From assembly GCA_020073165.1 (NCBI GenBank), contig JAIQFP010000005.1:124001-188000 (forward strand): a DNA stretch of 64,000 nucleotides, written 5' to 3'. Source of the DNA: Terriglobia bacterium (GTDB lineage: Bacteria; Acidobacteriota; Terriglobia; Terriglobales; Acidobacteriaceae). Below are positions 24,333 to 32,326 of the stretch, in pieces. A model generated the notes under the pieces. That model saw only the letters and a list, made by a program, of their open reading frames with translations, ran no database searches and was not told the origin of the DNA. A program made the translations under genes and the position numbers. Numbering within the stretch: position 1 is the first letter of the stretch; every line of letters begins with the position of its first letter.

Positions 24333-25235
24333 TCATCGTCCTGCCTGGGGTACCAGCGTGCGGTACAACTGAATGATCGCCGGCCCCAGAGTCACGAAAA
24401 TAATGGAGGGCAGTACGAACAAAACGAGGGGAATAACCATTTTGATGGTGGTCTTGGCAGCCTGTTCCTCGGCCCGTTGCCGGCGTTCGGTGCGCAGCGA
24501 ATCAGAATGCACACGCAACGCCTGGGCCACACTGGTGCCGAAGCGATCGGTCTGCACCAGGGTTCCCACCAGGGAGCGGATATCGTCCACGCCGGTGCGC
24601 TCCACCAGATTGCGCAAGGCCTCCGCCCGCGGCTTGCCGGCGCGCATCTCCAAGTTCACCAGGTGGAACTCATCGCTCAGGTCGGGATGAGCGTGGTGCA
24701 AGTCTTCGCCGACGCGCATCATGGCCTGATCCAGCGCCAGCCCAGCTTCCACGCAGATGACGGTAAGGTCCAAAGCATCGGCCAAGGCCAGGCGGATGCG
24801 TTGCTGCCGGTCGCGGATCATGCGCTTTAGCACGAAGCGGGGCAGGAAGAAACCGAATCCCATCACGCCGATGAGCAGCAGCGGAGAACTCACCCCGCTG
24901 ATGGCCACCGCCACGGCCACCGCCAGCAGGGCGACGGCCACTCGGCTGCCAACATACATGGTCAAATGGCGGGGCTCGCGATAGCCCGCCTGGATCAGCC
25001 ACTGACGAGTGCGCGATACCTCGGAAGGCGATAACGGGATCGCTTTGCTGAAGGGATCAAGGGCCTGCTCCAGCCGCTCTTTGAACGCCGGCTTCTCCTT
25101 GGGCTGGGCCCGTTGCCAGCCCAGCGCGCGCAAGCGCGATCCCAGCACCGACGAGGGCGCGTAGGCCGCGGCGGCAAACGAGAACACCGCCATGACCACG
25201 GTCAGGAACACCACGATGGTGAGCGCCAACGCCAT
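24333..25235 (-). CDS. tadC: Tad pilus inner-membrane platform protein TadC
   Basis: This 300-residue protein belongs to the type II secretion F / GspF family and, with TadB, forms the inner-membrane platform of the Tad machine. A first membrane helix (about 1-25) is followed by a cytoplasmic region and two helices near 100-140 (VALLAVAVAVAISGV). The F domain (about 150-270) carries ALDLTVICVEAGLALDQAM and FRTER-like basic blocks (TERRQRAEEQAAKTTIKMVIPLVLFVLP). A last helix lies at about 265-285. It begins three bases after tadB ends. The order tadB-tadC-DUF192-TonB-like is uninterrupted. Confidence 0.92.
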   Translation of the reverse strand: MALALTIVVFLTVVMAVFSFAAAAYAPSSVLGSRLRALGWQRAQPKEKPAFKERLEQALDPFSKAIPLSPSEVSRTRQWLIQAGYREPRHLTMYVGSRVAVALLAVAVAVAISGVSSPLLLIGVMGFGFFLPRFVLKRMIRDRQQRIRLALADALDLTVICVEAGLALDQAMMRVGEDLHHAHPDLSDEFHLVNLEMRAGKPRAEALRNLVERTGVDDIRSLVGTLVQTDRFGTSVAQALRVHSDSLRTERRQRAEEQAAKTTIKMVIPLVLFVLPSIIFVTLGPAIIQLYRTLVPQAGR

Positions 25236-25238
25236 GCT

Positions 25239-26207
25239 TCACACCTGTATCTGAATAATCTTGCGGATCACAAAATAGCCAATCGTCTGCAGGGTGATCC
25301 CCACCACCACCAGCACATGTCCGATGGGGTCGGCGAACAGCGGCCGGATAAAGGACGGGTTCATCAGCAGCATGGTCACCACGATGATGGGCGGCAGTCC
25401 CATCAGCAGCATCATGGTGAGCCGCCCCTGCGCGGTGTACACCCGCACCTGACGCATGATCTTGAAGCGTTCGCGGATCACATAAGAGAGATTGTCAAGA
25501 ATCTCTGCCAGGTTGCCGCCGGTTTCCCGTTGCAGCATGACGGCAGTCACGAAAAATTTGACATCCACCAGCGGCATACGTTCGGTCAGATTGAGCAGCG
25601 CGTCGCGCACCGGCATGCCGAATTTTTGTTCTTCAAAGAGCTTGCGAAACTCGCCCGCCACGGGTTCGTTGATTTCGTTGGTGATCAACTCCAGCGCGGT
25701 GGTAAAAGCGTGCCCGGCGCGCACCGCCCGCGCCAAAGTGTCGATCGCCTCCGGAAACAGCTCTTCAAAGGTGCGGAACCGGCGGGTGCGCCGGTAGGAG
25801 GCAAAGGAATAAGGCATCAAGCCCCCGACCACGGCGGCCACTCCTGCGAAAAAGCCGGAGCCCGGTGTCAGCAATCCAACCACGCCGAGCGCGGCGGCGA
25901 TGACCACGCACAGGAACAGGAAGTTTCCGGCACGCATGTCGAGATCCGCCTGCGAGAGCATGGTTTGCAGATTGGCAATGCGCTCCGAGCGGCGCAGCAG
26001 CGTATCCACTGCCGGGATCTCGCTCAGCATCTCGTCCCGCAGCAGCGCCAGTTCCTCGGTCGGCTCGCGTTCCGCCGGCTTCTCCACCGTAGCCAGCCGT
26101 TCACGGATCAGGCGCGCTCGAGCATTGCGCTGGTCGAGCACCGAACCGAGGGCAAACAGGCCGAGCGTGACCACCAGGAAAACGGTGATGGCGACGAAAG
26201 CTATCAT
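25239..26207 (-). CDS. tadB: Tad pilus inner-membrane platform protein TadB
   Basis: This 322-residue protein is the second type II secretion F family member of the locus. The ATG at 26207 opens a membrane helix (MIAFVAITVFLVVTLGLFAL); the longer upstream frame would run into the end of tadA and is rejected. Helices at about 95-135 precede the F domain (FPEAIDTLARAVRAGHAFTTALELITNE, about 155-180). Conserved ERMPLVDVKFFVTAVMLQRETGGNLAEIL follows. Two C-terminal helices close the protein (LTMMLLMGLPPIIVVTMLL and HVLVVVGITLQTIGYFV). It starts 16 bases after tadA ends. Confidence 0.92.
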   Translation of the reverse strand: MIAFVAITVFLVVTLGLFALGSVLDQRNARARLIRERLATVEKPAEREPTEELALLRDEMLSEIPAVDTLLRRSERIANLQTMLSQADLDMRAGNFLFLCVVIAAALGVVGLLTPGSGFFAGVAAVVGGLMPYSFASYRRTRRFRTFEELFPEAIDTLARAVRAGHAFTTALELITNEINEPVAGEFRKLFEEQKFGMPVRDALLNLTERMPLVDVKFFVTAVMLQRETGGNLAEILDNLSYVIRERFKIMRQVRVYTAQGRLTMMLLMGLPPIIVVTMLLMNPSFIRPLFADPIGHVLVVVGITLQTIGYFVIRKIIQIQV

Positions 26208-26223
26208 GGCAACGCGGGGCTCA

Positions 26224-27519
26224 CTAAACCTCCATCTTGGATTCAAACAGGGCGGGACGCAAGCGGCAGCCTGCGGTTGCCAGGCGGTCGGCGAACCTGG
26301 GCCGGATGCCGGTAGCACGGAACGTGCCTTTCACTTTCCCGCTTTCATCAATCCCTTTGCGCTCGAACACGAAGATGTCGTGCATGGCGAGGACATCGCC
26401 CTCCACGCCCGAGAGTTCGGAGATCGTGATCACCTTGCGCGAGCCGTCGGACAAGCGGGCGATCTGTACTACGGCGTGAATGGCGGCGGCGATCTGCTGC
26501 CGCACCGCGCGCTCCGGAATATTGAGGTTGGCCATGGAGAACATGTTCTCCACGCGGGCCAGGGCATCGCGTTGCGAGTTGGCGTGGACCGTGGTCAGCG
26601 AGCCCTCGTGGCCGGTGTTCATGGCCTGCAACATGTCGAAGGCCTCTTCGCCGCGCACCTCGCCCACCACGATGCGGTCGGGGCGCATACGCAGGCTGTT
26701 GATCACCAGTTGCCGCTGCCGTACCGCGCCCTTGCCTTCAATGTTGGGGGGCCGGGTCTCCAGCCGTACCACGTGCTCCTGCTTCATCTGCAGTTCGGCA
26801 GCGTCCTCGATAGTTACGATACGCTCGGAATTTGGAATATAGCCGGAGAGCACGTTCAGCAGGGTGGTTTTACCGGCGCCGGTCCCGCCCGAGATCAAGA
26901 TGTTCAAGCGCCCCTTGACCATAGCGGAGAGCAACTCCAGCATGGGCTCGGTCAGGGTTTTGTTCTCGATCATGTTGCGCGCGGTGATAGGATCGCGGCC
27001 AAAACGCCGGATGGACAGACATGGGCCATCAATCGCCAGCGGCGGAATGATGGCGTTCACGCGGGATCCGTCCGCCAGGCGCGCGTCGACCATCGGCGAC
27101 GACTCGTCCACCCGCCGTCCCACGCGCGAGACGATGCGGTCAATGATCTGCATCAAGTGCGCGTCATCCTTGAAGCTCAGGCCGGTCGGTTCCAGCTTGC
27201 CGGCGCGCTCCACGTACACCCGGTCAAAACGGTTCACCAGGATGTCGGAGACGGTCGGGTCCTTGAGCAGCGGCTCCAGCGGGCCCAATCCGAAAATCTC
27301 GTCCAGGATTTCGCGCGCCAGCCGCTCGCGCTCGGCGAAGCTGAGCGGCACGGCCTCGCTGTTCACCGTGTTGCGAATCAGCAGCAGCACTTCTTCGCGA
27401 GCGGTGTCGCTGGTGGTGCGGCCCAGTTTCTCCAGGTCCAGGCGGTCGAGGATCTTGCGATGCAGGTCCGCCTTTACCTGCTGGTATTCACTGCGTTCGA
27501 AGGCTTGTACATTGGCCAT
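26224..27519 (-). CDS. tadA: Tad pilus assembly ATPase TadA/CpaF
   Basis: The 431 residues are usual for the VirB11-like ATPase that drives Flp pilus assembly. After an N-terminal helical part, [20 protein letters not shown] marks the family entry domain. The Walker A is [17 protein letters not shown] (about 230), followed by the aspartate and Walker B-like region ([37 protein letters not shown]) with the His box. It is a cytoplasmic hexamer, docking on the TadB/TadC platform. It begins seven bases after the CpaE-like gene. The order and strand fit a standard cpa/tad operon. Confidence 0.96.
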   Translation of the reverse strand: MANVQAFERSEYQQVKADLHRKILDRLDLEKLGRTTSDTAREEVLLLIRNTVNSEAVPLSFAERERLAREILDEIFGLGPLEPLLKDPTVSDILVNRFDRVYVERAGKLEPTGLSFKDDAHLMQIIDRIVSRVGRRVDESSPMVDARLADGSRVNAIIPPLAIDGPCLSIRRFGRDPITARNMIENKTLTEPMLELLSAMVKGRLNILISGGTGAGKTTLLNVLSGYIPNSERIVTIEDAAELQMKQEHVVRLETRPPNIEGKGAVRQRQLVINSLRMRPDRIVVGEVRGEEAFDMLQAMNTGHEGSLTTVHANSQRDALARVENMFSMANLNIPERAVRQQIAAAIHAVVQIARLSDGSRKVITISELSGVEGDVLAMHDIFVFERKGIDESGKVKGTFRATGIRPRFADRLATAGCRLRPALFESKMEV

Positions 27520-27526
27520 GAGTTAC

Positions 27527-28699
27527 CTAAACCGTCTTGAACAAGGACCATGCCGTGCGTTTGACTTCATCGTCGTTCGCGGTAAGCAGGGCCGCCAGCC
27601 CGGTAAAGGACCGCGCTATCTCGGTATGGTTCTGCTGCATCAGCGGTATCCCCCGGTCAATGGCCGTGGAGACCGCAAAATACTGGTTGGGCACCTTCCA
27701 CAGCAACTTTACACCGGCTGCGGCCTCGGCGTCGGCCTCACTGAACCCCGGAATCTTGCGGAAGCGGTTGAGAACCAGGCGCACCCGTTCCCGCCCGCCG
27801 GTTTCGCCCAGGTACTGCTGCACCCGTGCAGCGCTCCATAGCGAAGCCACATCGGCGTGCGCCACCAGCAGCACCGTCTCGGACAAATTACTCACCAGCC
27901 GGGTGGTTCCATCCATGCGCGAGGAGGCGTCCACCACGACGTAGCGGAAATGGCTGACCAGCAGATCGAACAGGCGGGCAAACTCCGCAGTAGAGGGCTC
28001 CACGGCCTGGGGAGCGTTGGCTCCGGCCAGCAGTTGCAGGCCGCCGCCATGCCGCGTCATGAAGCTCTCCAGCAGGGAACTGTCGAGCCGGTGCAGGTTG
28101 CGGATAGCGTCGGCCACGCTGAACAGCGGCTTCAGATTCATGTGCAGCGCGGCGTGGCCCAGGGGAGCGATGTCCACCAGTGCTACGTTGCCGTGGGCCG
28201 ATTGCAAGGCCAGCGCCAGACTCACGGCGATGGTAGTGGCGCCGCTGCCGCCCTTGGCATTCACCACCGTAAACACTTTTCCGCGCGCGCCTTCGCGGTG
28301 AACCCTGCGCTGCGCCGCGGTCAAGCGAACGAAGGCCTCCAAGAGGTCGGTGGTGGTGGTGGGCCGCTCGATGTACTCCCGGGCTCCCGAGCGCATGGCG
28401 TTGACGATCACGTGGGGCTGCGACATGCTGCCGATGGCAAACAGTGCCGAATCGGGCAGTTCCTGGTGCAGCAGTTCAATGGTGCGCAAAGCCAGGGTGG
28501 CACTGTCCGGGGGAATGTCCACCAGAATTACGTCGGGATTGGCGCTGTGGATTCTGCGCACCACGGGATCGGTCGCGGCCACGGGAAAAGTTCCGGCCGT
28601 GTGCACCGCGCGCGCCACGCTGGTGCCGTCCACCAATACCTGAAGCACCGCCCGTTGTTCGCCGTCCGCGGCGACGATTACCACCGAGAGTTCGGCCAT
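27527..28699 (-). CDS. cpaE: Tad pilus localisation ATPase CpaE/TadZ
   Basis: This 390-residue protein has an N-terminal receiver-like domain (about 1-125; NPDVILVDIP) and a C-terminal ParA/MinD-like ATPase. The deviant Walker A lies at about 145-155 (NAKGGSGATTIAV). Further matches are VALVDIAPLGHAALHMNL and FRYVVVDASSRM. In other bacteria this protein places the Tad machine at the pole. The receiver-like domain of TadZ proteins often lacks phosphorylation function; here an Asp is present in VILVDI, but the acidic pair is not clear. The gene sits between cpaC (119 bases upstream) and tadA. Confidence 0.92.
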   Translation of the reverse strand: MAELSVVIVAADGEQRAVLQVLVDGTSVARAVHTAGTFPVAATDPVVRRIHSANPDVILVDIPPDSATLALRTIELLHQELPDSALFAIGSMSQPHVIVNAMRSGAREYIERPTTTTDLLEAFVRLTAAQRRVHREGARGKVFTVVNAKGGSGATTIAVSLALALQSAHGNVALVDIAPLGHAALHMNLKPLFSVADAIRNLHRLDSSLLESFMTRHGGGLQLLAGANAPQAVEPSTAEFARLFDLLVSHFRYVVVDASSRMDGTTRLVSNLSETVLLVAHADVASLWSAARVQQYLGETGGRERVRLVLNRFRKIPGFSEADAEAAAGVKLLWKVPNQYFAVSTAIDRGIPLMQQNHTEIARSFTGLAALLTANDDEVKRTAWSLFKTV

Positions 28700-28818
28700 G
28701 ATCCTGCTGGGCCCCCCACTGTTTCCCCACTACGAAACCGACCATCCAGACCGCGCGATCCACTTCGACAGTTGCCGCCGCGCAAGCCCCTCACGGCCAA
28801 ATGCTCAGCGCTAAATGC

Positions 28819-30306
28819 TCATTTCGACGGCTTCTTGCTGTCGAATTTTTCCTTATCCATGAACGGTTGCGGATACGCCGGTGTTGCCGGCTTCTCCGTG
28901 TTCGGCGAAATCCGGCGCGCCGTACACAGCACCATCAGTTCGGTGTTGCTCTTTTGTGCGTTCTTGCTCTTAAAAAAATTTCCCAGAATCGGGATGTCTC
29001 CCAAGCCGGGGACCTTGTTGACGATGTTGGTGACGCGATTGTCCATCAAGCCGGCAATCACAAAACTCTGCCCGTCCTGGATCTCGAACTCCGTATCCGC
29101 CCGCCGCGTGCTCAAGGCCGGCACGGTGAAACCCTGGATCGTGATCCCGTTCGCGAAGTCCAGTTGGCTCACCTCCGGCACCACCCGCAGGTGAATGTTC
29201 CCGTTGGGCATGATCACCGGCGTAAACTTCAGCCTAACCCCAAACTCCTTGAAGGAGATAGTTACCGCGGTAAACCCCTGTCCCGGCTGCACGATGGGGA
29301 AGGGAAATTCTCCCCCTGCCAGGAAACTGGCCTCCTTGCCGTTGACCGCAATCAGGTTCGGCTCGGCCAGGATCTGCAGCAGGTTCCTCTGTTGCAGAGC
29401 CTGGATGACCGCGCCCATATTGATGTCGCTGCGGAAGAGGAACAGGTTCAGAGCGTTGCTGATAGTGACCTTGCCCGGTGTGGTATTGGTGGTGGTGGTT
29501 GTTGAGCGATCCGTGTTCGGGGTAGTCGTCGTGGTCGTGGTCGGGGGCGTTACCGAGAAGCCCCCAAACTGCCCGGTCGTACTGAGAGCCGTTGTGTTCG
29601 CGTTGCCCGGCGTGAACAGATTAATGCCCAATTGGGTCACGGCCGTGCGGTCCACTTCGGCGAACTTCACCTCCAGCAGAACTTCCTGCGCGCCTACCGG
29701 CCCGAACGTCAGCACGTTGACCACGTTCTTCGAGTATGCTCCCGCGATCAATTCCGCCCGCTTGGCCACGTCCTCGGTGGACACATGCCCCGAGAGCACA
29801 ATGGCGGAGCGCGAAGGCGTCACCGTGATCTGCTCGTCAGGGAAGACACTCTTTTCTTCTTCCGCGGCCGCACTGACGTCCACATCCACTCGCAGATCGA
29901 AGCTGCGCGAGCGCTCCAATTCGTCCCAGATCAGCAGGGAGACCTCGCCCGCCGAACGGCCATGCACCAGGATCTGGGTGGGGGTGACCACGATGGCATC
30001 GGCCACAGTCGGATCGGTCACGGACACGCGCCGCAGGCGTTCGGTGGTGTTGATGAGCAGCGACTTGCCCACCAGCACGCGCAGCGGCGCGGCGCCCGCG
30101 GTTTCCACGGGTGGCGTTTGCGCGCTGGCGGAGGGACCTTGGTTGGACGGCTGCTGGCTTGCCGTCTGGGTGTCAGGCGTGGCCGCCGGCTGCTGCGAGT
30201 TGGCAACAGTTACCGTCGCCACCAGCAGCAGAACGATCAGCGTCCGCGCCGCCAACCTACCGATGTTTCCTCGTTGCTTCGCCCAACCGGGGGAGCAGAT
30301 GGACAT
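28819..30306 (-). CDS. cpaC: Tad pilus outer-membrane secretin CpaC/RcpA
   Basis: This 495-residue protein has a signal region (about 15-38, RTLIVLLLVATVTVANS). A pilus-secretin N-domain follows (LRVLVGKSLLINTTERLRRVS, about 75-95), then a BON-like part (AIVLSGHVSTEDVAKRAELI). The secretin domain (about 200-480) contains LLEVKFAEVDRTAVTQLGIN and VPGLGDIPILGNFFKS. Between about 240 and 285 lies an unusual Thr-rich tract (PPTTTTTTTPNTDR, then STTTTTNTTPG), probably an extracellular or lumen loop. It starts 26 bases after cpaB. This is the outer-membrane gate of the Flp pilus. Confidence 0.95.
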   Translation of the reverse strand: MSICSPGWAKQRGNIGRLAARTLIVLLLVATVTVANSQQPAATPDTQTASQQPSNQGPSASAQTPPVETAGAAPLRVLVGKSLLINTTERLRRVSVTDPTVADAIVVTPTQILVHGRSAGEVSLLIWDELERSRSFDLRVDVDVSAAAEEEKSVFPDEQITVTPSRSAIVLSGHVSTEDVAKRAELIAGAYSKNVVNVLTFGPVGAQEVLLEVKFAEVDRTAVTQLGINLFTPGNANTTALSTTGQFGGFSVTPPTTTTTTTPNTDRSTTTTTNTTPGKVTISNALNLFLFRSDINMGAVIQALQQRNLLQILAEPNLIAVNGKEASFLAGGEFPFPIVQPGQGFTAVTISFKEFGVRLKFTPVIMPNGNIHLRVVPEVSQLDFANGITIQGFTVPALSTRRADTEFEIQDGQSFVIAGLMDNRVTNIVNKVPGLGDIPILGNFFKSKNAQKSNTELMVLCTARRISPNTEKPATPAYPQPFMDKEKFDSKKPSK

Positions 30307-30332
30307 TTTTCCTGACCTCGCAAGCCTTGTGC

Positions 30333-31163
30333 TCAGAACTTGGTCACATCCTTCTTTTCTCCGCGGATGACCTCGATCTCATACACCGCCGGCGGCGGCG
30401 GAGGAGCCACCGTAGTACGCTTGGGCCTCGGCTGCGGAGTGGTGGGGGCGGGAGCGGAGACATTCTTGTAGAGCGCCCCCGACTTCACCGCCGCCAGCTC
30501 TTCCTGTCTGGTGTCGAGCGGGTTGCGCAGGGCCAACTGGATGTGCCCCTGGGTGCTGGCCAGAGTCAACCTCTGCGCGTCATCGGGAGAGACCAGCAAA
30601 GTGATTACCGTGGCCATCTGCGGGTCGCCGGTCGAATTCCGTTCCAGCTTCTGGCCGGTGGCGATGACGGCAACATTTTCGAGGACGGTCGTGGTCTGCT
30701 GCTCCGCCGATCCCCCGGGGTTGCCGGTCAACAACACATCCACGCGCGTGCCCGGCAGCACGAAACCGGCCACCGCGGTGGTGTCATTCACCCGCACGGA
30801 AACCGCCCGCATGCCGGGGGGGATGAGCGAGGGCAGTCCGGCGCCGGCATTCTCGGCCGCCAGCTTGCTGGGCAAAATGAACTCTCCCTGTGAGATGGGC
30901 AGCACCACGCCCCGGCCTACCACCGACGCTGTCTTTTGGTAGATATGTGGGGGCAGGTCACCCGCCGGCATGCGAACGACCTTGATGTCCTTGTCCTCGA
31001 TCTTGGCGCCTACCTGCAGGTTCCCCGCGGCTATGACTACGTCCACTCCGGGGCGGGTGTCCACCGATGTCCGTGACTGCAGGTTCCGATACACGGTCAG
31101 GCTGACGAAGGCGCCGAGCGCCAGGGCGACAAAACCAATGAGCAAAAGCCGACTGCGATTCAT
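30333..31163 (-). CDS. cpaB: Tad pilus assembly protein CpaB/RcpC
   Basis: This 276-residue protein has one N-terminal membrane helix (MNRSRLLLIGFVALALGAFVSL). The SAF-type region typical of CpaB follows (VVIAAGNLQVGAKIEDKDIK and GVVLPISQGEFILPSKLA) and an RcpC core (GMRAVSVRVNDTTAVAGFVLPGTRVDVLLT). The ATG at 31163 is preceded by GAGGAG with five-base spacing; the GTG three bases earlier is less well placed. The C-terminus is Pro-rich (PAPTTPQPRPKRTTVAPPPP). It works with the secretin to stabilise the pilus channel. The pilin genes lie just upstream. Confidence 0.93.
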   Translation of the reverse strand: MNRSRLLLIGFVALALGAFVSLTVYRNLQSRTSVDTRPGVDVVIAAGNLQVGAKIEDKDIKVVRMPAGDLPPHIYQKTASVVGRGVVLPISQGEFILPSKLAAENAGAGLPSLIPPGMRAVSVRVNDTTAVAGFVLPGTRVDVLLTGNPGGSAEQQTTTVLENVAVIATGQKLERNSTGDPQMATVITLLVSPDDAQRLTLASTQGHIQLALRNPLDTRQEELAAVKSGALYKNVSAPAPTTPQPRPKRTTVAPPPPPAVYEIEVIRGEKKDVTKF

Positions 31164-31417
31164 CACTGCTCCTCAAGAATCCAGATCACTGCATGTGGGC
31201 CATTGCGGAGAAGGCAGGGCCAGCCAGCGTTCTCGCGGCTATCCCTTCGATCTTGCTGCGAAACTCCCCACCCGCCCACTGGGACAGCTTGCGACTGTGC
31301 ACGCGACCAAGTCTGCCCCCGCCAGCCCCAAGCGACGGCACTCCCCCATGATCGGCAGTTGCTCTCCAAGTTCAGCCGGCGCGTCTGCCGGCATTCCGCT
31401 TGCTTTCGCCGCGCCGC

Positions 31418-31583
31418 TTACTGGATGGAACTGGCGACCGATGAGAAGACATTGTTGGCATTGCCACCGATCAGCCGGACCGTTCCCACCACAATAACCA
31501 GGATCACCGCCAGCATCACCGCATATTCCGCGATGTCCTGCCCTTCATCCTCCCGCCAGAACCTGCGGAAAATGTCGTTCATG
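31418..31583 (-). pseudogene. Second Flp pilin gene, frameshifted near its N-terminus
   Basis: The ATG at 31583, with GGAGAGGA upstream, begins MNDIFRRF. The rest of a pilin (FWREDEGQDIAEYAVMLAV, ending NVFSSVASSIQ) is in a different frame, separated by one extra A (the AAA at 31560-31562 on the plus strand). Removing one base would give a 54-residue protein nearly colinear with the intact pilin at 31869-32033. The downstream frame has no start codon of its own before mid-helix. It is either a true frameshift or a base-calling error. The 250 bases between it and cpaB contain no recognised gene. Confidence 0.75.
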
Positions 31584-31868
31584 TTAGTGTCCTCTCCAAG
31601 AGTGAGGCGCCGGCCAGAAACTTCCCGCCTGATGCTGTGTAATTGTGTGCGCGTTCGTGCAGCCGTACCACAAGACCACCTTTGTAGTTGGCGCAGGCAA
31701 AGGGGATGCTCTCAGGTCCTTCGCCCATGATACTCTGACGCCTCTCAGCGCCGACGACAATTTCTTGCACATTCGCTCCGGGATTCTACTCTGTTTTGCT
31801 CGACGGTGTCTCAGAATAGCCCGGCATCCTGCCGAGGTCCCGGCTTACTCGGTACCGGTACTCAGCGC

Positions 31869-32033
31869 TTACTGAATGGAGCTTGCCACCGAGGAGAATA
31901 CGTTGTTGGCTGACTTCCCGATAAGTTGCACGGTAGCCACCACGATGGCCAGAATGACCGCCAACATGACCGCGTACTCCGCGATGTCCTGCCCATCCTC
32001 CTCGCGCCACAAGCGAGTGTAGTTTCGTATCAT
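31869..32033 (-). CDS. flp: Flp/Fap type pilin precursor
   Basis: This 54-residue prepilin begins MIRNYTRLWREEDGQDIAEYA; the ATG at 32033 has GAGG six bases upstream, and the longer upstream frame is rejected. The Flp layout is clear: a short basic leader, G followed by a Glu five residues later (GQDIAEY) and a hydrophobic helix (VMLAVILAIVVATVQLIG), ending NNVFSSVASSIQ. Pilin processing normally cuts after the Gly and needs the Glu at +5. A TadV/CpaA prepilin peptidase is not in the window. The frameshifted paralogue lies 285 bases downstream. This is the first gene of the Tad run. Confidence 0.93.
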   Translation of the reverse strand: MIRNYTRLWREEDGQDIAEYAVMLAVILAIVVATVQLIGKSANNVFSSVASSIQ

Positions 32034-32172
32034 CTTCGACCTCATATGCAACGAAGTGGGTGGGGAGGGCACGGAGGTCGGACCCGGTTTGAGCCTGCTT
32101 TTACTCCGCTTCGTCAAGGTTCTTTTCGCACCGGAGATAGCCACGACTGCACAACCCCCAGCTTCTCAACTA

Positions 32173-32199
32173 ATCATACCTCAGCAACTTCGAATCCAA
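32173..32199 (-). promoter_or_regulatory. flp: Possible promoter of the flp/tad run
   Basis: On the minus strand, TTGGAT (32199-32194) and TATGAT (32178-32173) are separated by 15 bases, about 140 bases before the pilin ATG. The -10 is good and the -35 is weak with short spacing. The surrounding 180 bases hold no gene. Confidence 0.3.
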
Positions 32200-32277
32200 T
32201 AGAATCTGCTAAGGTTACCACTTCGGAGAAACCCGCTCGTCGGGTCCGCCTGGAAACGCTTTATCACTGAAAACACT

Positions 32278-32307
32278 GGCCTTGAACGGGCGGCAGCCCG
32301 CAAGGCC
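32278..32307 (-). terminator. Hairpin between the membrane protein gene and the flp gene
   Basis: GGCCTTG, a two-base bulge, CGGGC, a GGCA loop, GCCCG and CAAGGCC form a two-part 12-bp stem directly after the stop at 32327 (minus strand). It is followed on that strand by a T-containing stretch (GTGTTTTC). This is a plausible, imperfect terminator separating the two units. Confidence 0.45.
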
Positions 32308-32326
32308 GGGCCTACAACGTCATGGC

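Noticed and set aside
25113-27540. Long plus-strand frames over tadA, tadB and tadC
   Set aside because: Antisense shadows of well-supported Tad genes.
31163-31369. 68-codon minus-strand frame ending at the cpaB start
   Set aside because: Composition is Trp/Arg/Ser-rich with no signal or domain; overlap with the cpaB start codon is coincidental, and it is not a prepilin peptidase.
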